DNA of 5,279 nucleotides from Flammeovirgaceae bacterium (GTDB lineage: Bacteria > Bacteroidota > Bacteroidia > Cytophagales > Cyclobacteriaceae), in contig QIEB01000447.1 in assembly GCA_003229495.1 (NCBI GenBank), forward strand, positions 1 through 5,279, written 5' to 3'. Of the stretch, positions 1 to 5,173 are shown one piece after another. Both the position numbers and the translations under genes were made by a program. How positions within the stretch are numbered: position 1 is the first letter of the stretch; every line of letters starts with the position of its first letter. Below the pieces are notes generated by a model. It made no database searches. It was not told the origin of the DNA and was given only the letters and a program-made list of their open reading frames with translations.

Positions 1-2
1 GA

Positions 3-293
3 AATTTACTATCAGTTATTAAGGCTAGGTTAGGTAATGTGAAAATTGTCCTTTTGGGCATACCACCTAGGCCTAGGGATCATCATATCAGGGGTGAAAA
101 AGCAAAACAATTTAATAAGGTCATCTTGCGTATAACCCAAGACTTATCAGTTGGGCATTTTCCATTGTACAAGCCTATGTGTTACAAGGGTTCGCCTAAG
201 TCAGAGTATTTTGTGGATAGACTGCATCTATCTCAATTGGGTGCAGCTGTCCTTATAAAAGTAGTAAAACATTTCCGTCACAAATTGTTGTAG
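3..293 (+). CDS. SGNH/GDSL-type hydrolase, C-terminal fragment (5' partial)
   Basis: The frame is open from base 3 to the TAG at 291-293 (96 residues) and runs off the left edge. An internal GTG is not a credible eukaryotic start, so I treat this as the tail of a longer protein. The visible part fits the end of an SGNH hydrolase: a hydrophobic beta strand (KIVLLGIPPRPRD) like the ILPR strand common in transposon-borne versions, an AKQFNK stretch, then DRLHLSQLGAAVL. In that last motif Asp (216-218) and His (225-227) form the family's block V D-x-x-H, the acid and base of the Ser-Asp-His triad. The nucleophile Ser, the oxyanion Gly and the Asn blocks would be upstream. Such domains occur in some Ngaro elements and LINEs, where they are thought to be esterases acting on lipid or acyl substrates; their role in transposition is unknown. 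The stop lies 37 nt before the gag ATG, in a different frame. Confidence 0.72.
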   Translation, partial: NLLSVIKARLGNVKIVLLGIPPRPRDHHIRGEKAKQFNKVILRITQDLSVGHFPLYKPMCYKGSPKSEYFVDRLHLSQLGAAVLIKVVKHFRHKLL

Positions 294-296
294 ACT

Positions 297-323
297 GTGA
301 GAGGGTCCCTCACACTAGGTGAG
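297..323 (+). other. Intercistronic alternating inverted repeats before gag
   Basis: GTGAG (297-301), CTCAC (309-313) and GTGAG (319-323) lie in the 37-nt gap between the SGNH stop and the gag ATG. The central CTCAC can pair with either neighbour, so two mutually exclusive 5-bp hairpins are possible. AGGGTCCCT (302-310) is also self-complementary. Base 316-318 is a TAG in the gag frame, which shows that SGNH and Gag are not fused and fixes 331 as the first gag start. The arrangement could influence ribosome scanning or reinitiation, but the stems are short and chance is possible. Confidence 0.3.
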
Positions 324-330
324 CCTCGCC

Positions 331-1680
331 ATGGCCGACCAGAAGAAACGTATAGATAAAGCGAAAATACAATTAAAAGAGCTGGAGGACTCGTTCCCGG
401 ACTTTTTTCAAACATCTTCTACCGCTGCCCCACCGTTATCCCCAAACCAGTCAAATTCACCTGGTACTCATATGTTAGATGAATACTCTAATCCCCATTC
501 TAGTAGCGTGCAAGAGCTCATTAAGGAAATACAGGCTTTAAGAGTGTCTTTGGGAATAACAGAAAGAGAAAATGAAGAGTTTCGGCAACAATTGGCCGGG
601 GGACAAGATAATTCGGGGTCCAGGGGGGCAGCGGCGAGTAGCAATCCGGGAGGGAGTACTGCAGGGTTTTCGCAACCAGGATATCTGGGCGATGGTATGA
701 AGGCCAAAGATTTGGATGTAGATAGGATGGTAAAATGGTTACATGAGAGAAATTTGTCCTTTGAAACGATAAACAAATTAGTGATGGCTGGTTGTGAATC
801 ATTACATGCTCTTCAAGTGTTACAGGATAAAGATTTTGATGTAATTGGGCTAAAAATAGTCCAGAAAAGACTATTGCAGGATGCGCTGGTGGAACATGGC
901 GGGGCTCACCCCGGGGCAGCGCAGCCTAGGTCGGTTAGCCCAGCTGGCTCTTACAACACAGGGGAAGGTCAGTTACATACAGAGTTTTTTCTGGGCATGG
1001 GTGTACATGGGGACCAAAAACCATATCTTGATATTTGTGATTTTGTGTCAGTACGGTCGCCATACGAGTCTCAATCAAATAGTGATACAGTCATCAGTCA
1101 TAAAGCAGATGGGTCTTTTGAGGTAAAACCATCCACCACAAAACGATTACCATTGGAGAAAATTACAATGTCACAATGGTTGGAAGGTAATTCACAGATC
1201 ATGGCCAGATTAATCGGGAAGGGTGTGAACCCTAGAGCTTACCTGTCTTACACAGTTATGGTTGCCCAATTGGCACAGAAATACGATTGGCATTCTGTGT
1301 TGGTCTGGGATAGGGAATATAGAAAGTCCCAGGCTAATATGCTCTTTGATTGGGGATCAGATGTCAGTCATCTAAGGGACATCATGCTCATTCCAAAAAC
1401 ACCGAAAAAATTTGGGTCATTTTCAAAGGATCAAGGGAAAAGTGACCAAGGGAAGAAGGAATCACCTAAAACAGGCCAGAAGGGTGGGGGTAATGGCCAG
1501 TATCGCAAGAAAGCATGGGCTGATAAGTCGGGGAACAGAGACCTGGCGACAGAAGGGAAGTTAAAGATATGTAGGGCATTTAATGCTGGCAACTGTACCT
1601 TTGAAAAGTGCTTCTTCAGACATTTCTGTGCACAATGTGGGGCAGCTGATCATGGTGAGAAAAATCACCCAAAAGCGTAG
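331..1680 (+). CDS. gag: Gag-like nucleocapsid protein of a Ngaro/DIRS-type element
   Basis: This protein of 449 residues should bind and package the element RNA in cytoplasmic particles. The ATG at 331 has a strong Kozak context (GCCATGG, G at -3 and +4), and an in-frame TAG at 316-318 excludes a longer protein. In order: a charged N-terminus; a Pro/Ser-rich linker; a predicted coiled coil at about 58-90; a Gly/Ser linker; a helical SAM-like region at about 126-190; and the conserved part at about 278-353 (SQWLEGN, YDWHSVLVWDREYR, MLFDWG), which resembles DIRS/Ngaro Gag. A Lys/Gly-rich basic stretch (about 359-410) probably binds nucleic acid. The tail carries C414-x7-C422-x4-C427-x3-H431, a CCCH-like finger, then C433-x2-C436-x4-H441-x4-H446, a zinc-knuckle-like motif with His in place of the usual last Cys. 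The 3' end overlaps the pol frame and carries a -1 slippery site. Confidence 0.86.
   Translation: MADQKKRIDKAKIQLKELEDSFPDFFQTSSTAAPPLSPNQSNSPGTHMLDEYSNPHSSSVQELIKEIQALRVSLGITERENEEFRQQLAGGQDNSGSRGAAASSNPGGSTAGFSQPGYLGDGMKAKDLDVDRMVKWLHERNLSFETINKLVMAGCESLHALQVLQDKDFDVIGLKIVQKRLLQDALVEHGGAHPGAAQPRSVSPAGSYNTGEGQLHTEFFLGMGVHGDQKPYLDICDFVSVRSPYESQSNSDTVISHKADGSFEVKPSTTKRLPLEKITMSQWLEGNSQIMARLIGKGVNPRAYLSYTVMVAQLAQKYDWHSVLVWDREYRKSQANMLFDWGSDVSHLRDIMLIPKTPKKFGSFSKDQGKSDQGKKESPKTGQKGGGNGQYRKKAWADKSGNRDLATEGKLKICRAFNAGNCTFEKCFFRHFCAQCGAADHGEKNHPKA
1668..1674 (+). promoter_or_regulatory. Candidate -1 programmed frameshift heptamer (gag to pol)
   Basis: CCCAAAA matches the X XXY YYZ rule and is in phase with gag (C|CCA|AAA), three bases before the gag TAG at 1678-1680. 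Slipping back one base gives CCC AAA AGC GTA, which enters the pol frame directly. That frame is open from 1659 and has no ATG until 1818, well into pol sequence, so independent initiation is unlikely. A second, weaker candidate, G AAA AAT, lies at 1659-1665. The heptamer is a direct observation; its use is inferred. Confidence 0.62.
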
Positions 1681-2702
1681 CCCCGTCTCTAGCAAATACT
1701 CTAGTTCCGGAACAGTGGGATCTAGAATTAGGAAACGATCAAGATAGGGAATTCCTATTAGAGGGCATTAGAAAGGGGTTTCATTTGGTGTCGGATTTTG
1801 ATTTCACCCCAGTTGAGATGGAGAATTATAGCTCTACTCAAGACCCTAAATATAAAGCATTAGTACAAAAGCAAATAGAAATTGAGTTGGTAGAAGGCAG
1901 ATATGAAATCGTAAAGGAAAAACCGATCATTATAAGTGCACTTGGGGCAATACCTAAATCTAATGGGGGAATCAGACTGATCCATGATGCAAGCAGACCA
2001 CATGGTCATTCATTAAATGATCATGCAGAATTAGATATGTCTCAGAAATTTCAATCCTTATCTGATCTTGGTGAAATGTTAACACATGAAGCGTATTTAG
2101 CTAAGGTTGATCTAAAAAGTGCGTATCGTTCAGTCTTGGTACACCCAGATGATTATAAAGCCACTGGCTTAAAATGGAAATTTGACCATGATTCTAAAGA
2201 AGTTTACATGATAGATAAACGTTTACCATTTGGGGCGAGATTCAGTCCAGGAATATTCCATCGTCTTACGCAGGCCGTCAAACGTATGATGATCGGTTAT
2301 GGCTTTACATCCATAGTGGTTTATTTAGATGATTTTTGTATTGTTGAGAAGTCAAAAGAACGTTGTAAACAGGCCTTAAACTGCCTGTTGTGGCTTCTGA
2401 GAAAATTAGGTTTTGCAATCGCTTGGGAAAAAGTAGAATGCCCGAGCCATACATTGACCTTTTTGGGGATAGAAATAGACACCATTAGGGACCTTTTCCT
2501 TCTCCCGGAAGTGAAACTAAATGAGTTCAGATCGTTGATAGATAGCATTCTTGCATCGTCGCGTATATCGCTAAAAAAGTTGCAATCATTAGCTGGTAAA
2601 TTAAACTGGGCATCCTCTGTTGTACGTGGAGGTAGAATTTATCTTCGTAGGATTTTGGATATGACTAAAAGGGTCGAGGCACCGGTTGAAAATTTCCAGT
2701 GA
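1674..2702 (+). CDS. pol: Reverse transcriptase domain of Pol (frameshift-expressed)
   Basis: This segment copies the element RNA into DNA. It is open from 1659 and lacks an ATG until 1818, so I annotate it from the point where a -1 shift at 1668-1674 would enter. RT blocks are in the expected order: SALGAIPKSNGGIRLIHDAS (template/primer blocks 1-2), KVDLKSAYRSVLVHPDD with the catalytic Asp of block A at 2109-2111, DKRLPFGARFSPGIFHRLTQ (block B), VVYLDDFCIV with YLDD at 2322-2333 (catalytic pair of block C), then IAWEKVECPSHTLTFLGIEI (blocks D/E) and a thumb region ending RGGRIYLRRILD. YLDD and the SPGIFHRLTQ block are typical of DIRS-order RTs. The frame ends in TGA at 2700-2702 just before RNase H, although related Pol proteins continue without a break, so a +1 shift is needed between 2665 and 2699. 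Confidence 0.95.
   Translation, partial: SVAPSLANTLVPEQWDLELGNDQDREFLLEGIRKGFHLVSDFDFTPVEMENYSSTQDPKYKALVQKQIEIELVEGRYEIVKEKPIIISALGAIPKSNGGIRLIHDASRPHGHSLNDHAELDMSQKFQSLSDLGEMLTHEAYLAKVDLKSAYRSVLVHPDDYKATGLKWKFDHDSKEVYMIDKRLPFGARFSPGIFHRLTQAVKRMMIGYGFTSIVVYLDDFCIVEKSKERCKQALNCLLWLLRKLGFAIAWEKVECPSHTLTFLGIEIDTIRDLFLLPEVKLNEFRSLIDSILASSRISLKKLQSLAGKLNWASSVVRGGRIYLRRILDMTKRVEAPVENFQ
1700..1726 (+). other. Weak stem-loop downstream of the frameshift site
   Basis: TCTAG (1700-1704) pairs with CTAGA (1722-1726). After one T/T mismatch, TCC (1706-1708) pairs with GGA (1718-1720), closing a 9-nt loop. It begins 25 nt after the slippery heptamer, farther than the 5-9 nt usual for a stimulator. A second TCTAG copy at 1688-1692 can compete for the same partner and is closer. 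It might contribute to a larger fold or pseudoknot, but alone it is weak evidence. Confidence 0.25.
2665..2702 (+). other. +1 frame junction between RT and RNase H
   Basis: RT and RNase H overlap here in different frames: RT ends at TGA 2700-2702, and the RNase H frame opens at 2665. Joining them needs one base skipped (or one extra base removed). The stretch contains AAAA runs at 2667-2670 and 2689-2692, typical places for single-base indels in evolution or assembly. No established +1 shift motif is obvious. I favour an indel over programmed shifting, because related elements normally carry RT and RNase H in one frame. Confidence 0.6.
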
Positions 2703-3321
2703 AATGAGGGAAGATTTGAAATGGTGGAAATGTTTTCTGCGTATTTTCAATGGTAAAAGGACGTTAGAATATAATGTTACAACTCATTATATATATGTAG
2801 ATGCTTGTGAACGTAGTGGAGCATGTTTTTACAATGGAGATTGGGTTTTTATAAATTGGAAAACTGACTACCCAAATCTGAAGCAGGCCCATATCAATGT
2901 AAAAGAAGCGATGATGGTCTTAATCGCATCTTGGAGGTGGGCATCTGTCTGGTGCAATAGTAAAGTCATTGTCAGAATAGATAATTTCACGGCAGCTTCG
3001 GCTATAAGCAAAGGCACTTCAAAAAGCGCGCCTGTGATGAATATAGTCAGGCAGTTATTTTGGGTTGCAGTTTGTCATAATTTTGATATCAAATGTTGGT
3101 TTCTGCCGGGTTGCGAAAATATATTAGCCGATAGTTTGTCGCGGCTGTTTGAAATAGATAAGCTGAACACGGCAGCAATCTGGTTGCATTGGAAATATGA
3201 GTGGTTTAAACTAATGTGGCCGGTGTTTTTGTTACAACATATGAGTTACAAGACTTTTCTACTTTTAATTCCACAGGTGATAGTGTGGCTGAGTTTAGGC
3301 AAAAATGGAGGAACTCCGTAG
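2665..3321 (+). CDS. pol: RNase H domain of Pol (frame displaced +1 from RT)
   Basis: RNase H degrades the RNA strand of the RNA-DNA hybrid during reverse transcription. The frame opens after a TGA at 2662-2664. The part just before the domain, HRLKISSEMREDLKWW, looks like the usual lead-in to RNase H in this group, so the frame change probably lies upstream of about 2685. The four catalytic acids are visible: Asp in YVDA (2800-2802), Glu in VKEAMM (2905-2907), Asp in RIDN (2980-2982) and Asp in LADSLSR (3130-3132). The lead-in FLRIFNG and the closing LADSLSRLF are characteristic of DIRS/Ngaro RNase H. After LSR the frame continues to TAG at 3319-3321 and overlaps the YR frame by 112 nt; the last 30 or so residues look less protein-like than the YR frame there. 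No stop interrupts the domain. There is no good start of its own, so I regard it as the middle of a single Pol. Confidence 0.9.
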   Translation, partial: LKGSRHRLKISSEMREDLKWWKCFLRIFNGKRTLEYNVTTHYIYVDACERSGACFYNGDWVFINWKTDYPNLKQAHINVKEAMMVLIASWRWASVWCNSKVIVRIDNFTAASAISKGTSKSAPVMNIVRQLFWVAVCHNFDIKCWFLPGCENILADSLSRLFEIDKLNTAAIWLHWKYEWFKLMWPVFLLQHMSYKTFLLLIPQVIVWLSLGKNGGTP

Positions 3322-4274
3322 TGACCCTGAGGGAATCGGCATTAGCAGTGTCAACTCAAAAAGCATATGCGACACACAAAAAATCCTTCTTGAAATTCTG
3401 TACATTAGCGGGATATGAGCCAATACCGGTTGCAATGCACATGATCTGTGAGTATATAGCTTATTTATCCAGTAGATTGGCTTATGCGTCAATAAAAAAG
3501 TACCTTGGCATAATCAGAATCATGCATGAGGAACAAGGGTTGGAAGACCCACACGTTAATGAAAACTATGAGGTCAAGTTAGTGTTATTAGCAGTTCGGA
3601 AGAAACTGGGGGATAAGGTGGAGAGACGGACACCTATGGAACCGGATATTTTGCTGAAGATTTTTGCCTTTTTGGATATTCGAAATCCTGAAGAGATTGT
3701 TTTATGGGCCATATGTTTGGTTGGCTTCTATGGCCTGTTAAGAGTATCTAATATTCTACCTCCATCGGTTGGGGAGTTCAATCCCGAGAAACACCTAACT
3801 AGGAGGGATTTTCGTGTTAGTAAGGAGGGTGTTATTATGTCTTTGGGCTGGGCAAAAAACAATCAGTTTGGAGAGAGAGTGGTACAAGTACCATTACCTA
3901 GGCTAATAGATCATGTGCTTTGTCCGGTTACAGCTTTGGAACGAGCATTCGGGGTCACTGGGGAAGCTGATCCCTCTGGACCAGCATTTATGCGGCGTTG
4001 CAAGAATGGCAAGTTAACCCCTGTGTTGTATGATTGGTTCCGGAAAAGATTGTTAGGCCTTGTGAAAAGGTGTGGGTTTGAGGGTGAACAATTCGGAACT
4101 CATAGCCTAAGAAGAGGCGGGGCCAGCTGGGCGCTGAAATGTGGATTGAGTAGTGATGTCATCAGACTTCTGGGTGACTGGAAATCTGATGCTTACCAGT
4201 GTTATTTGGAGGTGCCACTGGAAGATAAGATAGATCACATGAATAAGTTTGCAAAAGCACTGCCACGAGCATAA
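3210..4274 (+). CDS. Tyrosine recombinase (integrase) of a Ngaro-like element
   Basis: This enzyme would integrate the DNA copy of the element through a covalent 3'-phosphotyrosine intermediate, probably from a circular form. The frame opens at 3210 after TAA 3207-3209. The GTG at 3216 is the nominal first codon but an unlikely eukaryotic start, so fusion to Pol is more plausible. Counting from 3216 (352 residues): an N-terminal SAM-like core-binding region at about 36-105 (ALAVSTQKAYATHKKSFLKFC, a strand-binding segment); R176 in FYGLLRVSN; K214 in the GWAK hairpin; H296 and R299 in THSLRRGGASWA; W322 in GDWKSD; and the nucleophile Y330 in AYQCYLE. All five catalytic positions are intact. 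THSLRRGG and GDWKSDAxxxYL are typical of DIRS/Ngaro recombinases. The protein ends at TAA 4272-4274 with no methyltransferase domain attached. It overlaps the RNase H frame at 3210-3321 in the -1 relation. Confidence 0.95.
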   Translation, partial: TNVAGVFVTTYELQDFSTFNSTGDSVAEFRQKWRNSVVTLRESALAVSTQKAYATHKKSFLKFCTLAGYEPIPVAMHMICEYIAYLSSRLAYASIKKYLGIIRIMHEEQGLEDPHVNENYEVKLVLLAVRKKLGDKVERRTPMEPDILLKIFAFLDIRNPEEIVLWAICLVGFYGLLRVSNILPPSVGEFNPEKHLTRRDFRVSKEGVIMSLGWAKNNQFGERVVQVPLPRLIDHVLCPVTALERAFGVTGEADPSGPAFMRRCKNGKLTPVLYDWFRKRLLGLVKRCGFEGEQFGTHSLRRGGASWALKCGLSSDVIRLLGDWKSDAYQCYLEVPLEDKIDHMNKFAKALPRA

Positions 4275-4277
4275 TCG

Positions 4278-4296
4278 AACGATAAACAACGATAAA
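4278..4296 (+). repeat. Two copies of AACGATAAA, period 10
   Basis: AACGATAAA occurs at 4278-4286 and 4288-4296, directly after the YR stop codon. ACGA recurs once more just downstream. No function is evident. Confidence 0.4.
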
Positions 4297-4328
4297 ACGA
4301 AGCAACACGTTTGTTTTGGTAAGTTTGG

Positions 4329-4342
4329 AGGGATTAGTCCCT
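4329..4342 (+). other. Small hairpin in the 3' untranslated region
   Basis: AGGGA, loop TTAG, TCCCT form a perfect 5-bp stem 55 nt after the YR stop, extendable by two G-T wobble pairs. It lies within the likely 3' UTR, before the first AATAAA. A role is not shown. Confidence 0.3.
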
Positions 4343-4371
4343 TAAAGCGGATCTAATTATAATTTACAATA

Positions 4372-4388
4372 CAAACGTCTCCCAATAA
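4372..4388 (+). repeat. Left arm of 17-bp inverted repeat
   Basis: It pairs with 5157-5173 (16 of 17 positions). TA lies immediately outside at 4370-4371. Confidence 0.7.
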
Positions 4389-4389
4389 A
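4384..4389 (+). promoter_or_regulatory. Polyadenylation signal AATAAA
   Basis: A canonical hexamer 110 nt after the YR stop is a plausible polyadenylation signal for the gag-pol transcript. It overlaps the inner end of the left arm of the 17-bp inverted repeat (4372-4388). If that repeat marks a foreign insertion, the element may have borrowed this signal. The downstream region is T-containing but has no clear GT-rich element close by. Confidence 0.4.
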
Positions 4390-4471
4390 CATCCCAAATA
4401 TTCATTTGATTCTTAGCATTCTATTGGATTCCGGGTGTGCAAAACTTTGAAGGCAGCTAACTTAATGTCGG

Positions 4472-4489
4472 GAAATGGTGAGCCATTTC
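4472..4489 (+). other. Perfect 7-bp hairpin with a 4-nt loop
   Basis: GAAATGG, loop TGAG, CCATTTC. The stem is perfect and compact. It sits about 90 nt upstream of the TATAAATA box and could be an RNA hairpin or a binding-site dyad. No family assignment is possible. Confidence 0.4.
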
Positions 4490-4522
4490 ACGCAGTAAGT
4501 TCGCTGTTAGAAATGTGTGCAT

Positions 4523-4528
4523 AATAAA
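4523..4528 (+). promoter_or_regulatory. Second AATAAA hexamer
   Basis: AATAAA lies 249 nt after the YR stop and about 40 nt upstream of the TATAAATA box. It could be an alternative polyadenylation signal. It is a short motif in AT-rich DNA, so chance is possible. Confidence 0.25.
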
Positions 4529-4546
4529 CGAAGTTACCGAGGCCGG

Positions 4547-4602
4547 GTTCGGTCACGTGTCAGAGACTATAAATACTCTGACCTAGTTCCGAACGTCACT
4601 TT
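4547..4602 (+). promoter_or_regulatory. Core promoter (E-box, TATA, Inr) in a nested inverted repeat
   Basis: TATAAATA (4568-4575) is followed 30 bp later by TCACTTT (4596-4602). This matches the initiator YYANWYY exactly and places +1 at A4598, the standard TATA-to-start distance. A palindromic E-box CACGTG (4554-4559) lies 9 bp upstream of the TATA box. The TATA box occupies the loop of a perfect 7-bp inverted repeat, GTCAGAG (4559-4565) and CTCTGAC (4576-4582). An outer pair, GTTCGG (4547-4552) and CCGAAC (4589-4594), encloses it with symmetric 6-nt internal loops. It points rightward, away from the coding genes. It may be a terminal-repeat copy of the element's own promoter, the start of a neighbouring copy, or the promoter of an unseen transcript. 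Confidence 0.55.
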
Positions 4603-4698
4603 CATCGCAGACATCGGCAGGGCAAGTACAAATTTCCCACCCTCCCTCCCATAATACTAGTAATTGACGGTGTAAAAACTTCCGGTAGTGGCACCCCC

Positions 4699-4904
4699 TT
4701 AGAATAACTTTAGTATGTAAATTTGTAACCACTGGGTTCTGAGTATCAGTTGCAGGGTTTCAAATTGGTACTATATACTGGAATATAAATGTAGGAAAAA
4801 ATTAGAATAACTTTAGTATCAAAATTTGTAACCACTGGGTTCTGAGTATCAGTTGCAGGGTTTCAAATTGGTACTATATACTGGAATATAAATGTAGGGA
4901 AAAT
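4699..4904 (+). repeat. Two tandem 103-bp direct repeats
   Basis: Unit 1 (4699-4801) and unit 2 (4802-4904) begin TTAGAATAACTTTAGTAT and align without gaps at 99 of 103 positions. Two differences are adjacent (GT to CA after base 18) and two are near the end. The units are AT-rich and contain no open frame of note. Ngaro elements carry split direct repeats (A1 at the left; B1, A2, B2 at the right), so these could be related to B1/B2. However, they abut with no A2 between them, so a simple tandem duplication is at least as likely. Confidence 0.9.
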
Positions 4905-4938
4905 TAAGTTATTAACGTAGGGGTAATGTATATGGCGG

Positions 4939-4974
4939 TCGACTCCGACGATGTGACTGATCATCGACGGTCGA
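4939..4974 (+). other. GC-rich imperfect hairpin
   Basis: TCGAC (4939-4943) pairs with GTCGA (4970-4974). After a 2-nt bulge, CG-A-CGATG (4946-4953) pairs with CATCG-A-CG (4962-4969) across one A/A mismatch, closing an 8-nt loop. It stands out from the AT-rich surroundings. Further TCGATG copies follow at 4971 and 4996, and CACCA/TGGTG form another possible short stem at 4981-5004. A recombination or binding site is possible but not shown. Confidence 0.45.
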
Positions 4975-5156
4975 TGACAGCACCACGGAGATTAATCGAT
5001 GGTGGGGTATGGTGCGAATTTTATTTGCCTAAGTAACAGTGTATATATGATTTATATGAGTGTACTTAATTTTATAGGCTGCGTTGCCCCAAAAAACAGG
5101 GTATGTATGTATTGTGCTGTCTTGTATTGTGTCTATGTTTGTGTATCGTCTAATTC

Positions 5157-5173
5157 TTATTGGGAGACGTATG
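5157..5173 (+). repeat. Right arm of 17-bp inverted repeat
   Basis: It is the reverse complement of 4372-4388 with one mismatch. TA lies immediately outside at 5174-5175. Confidence 0.7.

Larger units (their letters stand above)
1..4274 (+). mobile_element. Ngaro-like tyrosine-recombinase retrotransposon, 5' end missing
   Basis: Seen in the sequence: a collinear + strand series of SGNH hydrolase C-terminus, Gag with zinc-binding tail, RT with YLDD, RNase H with a D-E-D-D set, and a tyrosine recombinase with R...K...HxxR...Y. Known of the group: DIRS-order elements pair RT/RNase H with a YR in place of a DDE integrase. DIRS members usually also carry a methyltransferase domain, while Ngaro members lack it and some carry SGNH hydrolase domains. 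No methyltransferase follows the YR here, so I infer Ngaro-like. The 5' end and the first half of the SGNH gene lie outside the window. The right boundary is not defined; the terminal repeats may lie in 4275-5279 or beyond. The coordinates cover only the coding part that can be supported. Confidence 0.88.
4372..5173. mobile_element. Candidate 802-bp MITE-like segment bounded by 17-bp inverted repeats
   Basis: CAAACGTCTCCCAATAA (4372-4388) is the reverse complement of 5157-5173 at 16 of 17 positions, with a 14-bp perfect core (4375-4388 against 5157-5170). Each outer end is flanked by TA (4370-4371 and 5174-5175), as expected for a TA target duplication. A 14-bp perfect inverted match is unlikely by chance in about 1 kb. 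The interior has no transposase, so it would be non-autonomous. It contains a TATA/Inr promoter, a 103-bp tandem duplication and hairpins. Alternatively, the repeats belong to the retroelement's own terminal architecture. The inverted repeat is seen; the separate insertion is inferred. Confidence 0.4.

Noticed and set aside
468..802. Two overlapping minus-strand open frames opposite gag
   Set aside because: They lie entirely across the well-supported gag frame, show no family motifs and have a composition typical of antisense shadows.
881..1126. Plus-strand 81-codon frame inside gag
   Set aside because: It is out of frame with gag, has no recognisable motif, and is fully explained by the gag coding sequence.
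4318..4324. GGTAAGT, a splice-donor-like site 45 nt after the YR stop
   Set aside because: It matches the donor consensus, but no convincing branch point and acceptor pair can be chosen from the sequence alone. A 3' UTR intron would need RNA evidence.
4372..5173. DIRS-type inverted terminal repeats with an internal complementary region
   Set aside because: The arms are only 17 bp and both lie 3' of the coding region, whereas DIRS inverted repeats are longer and flank the whole element.
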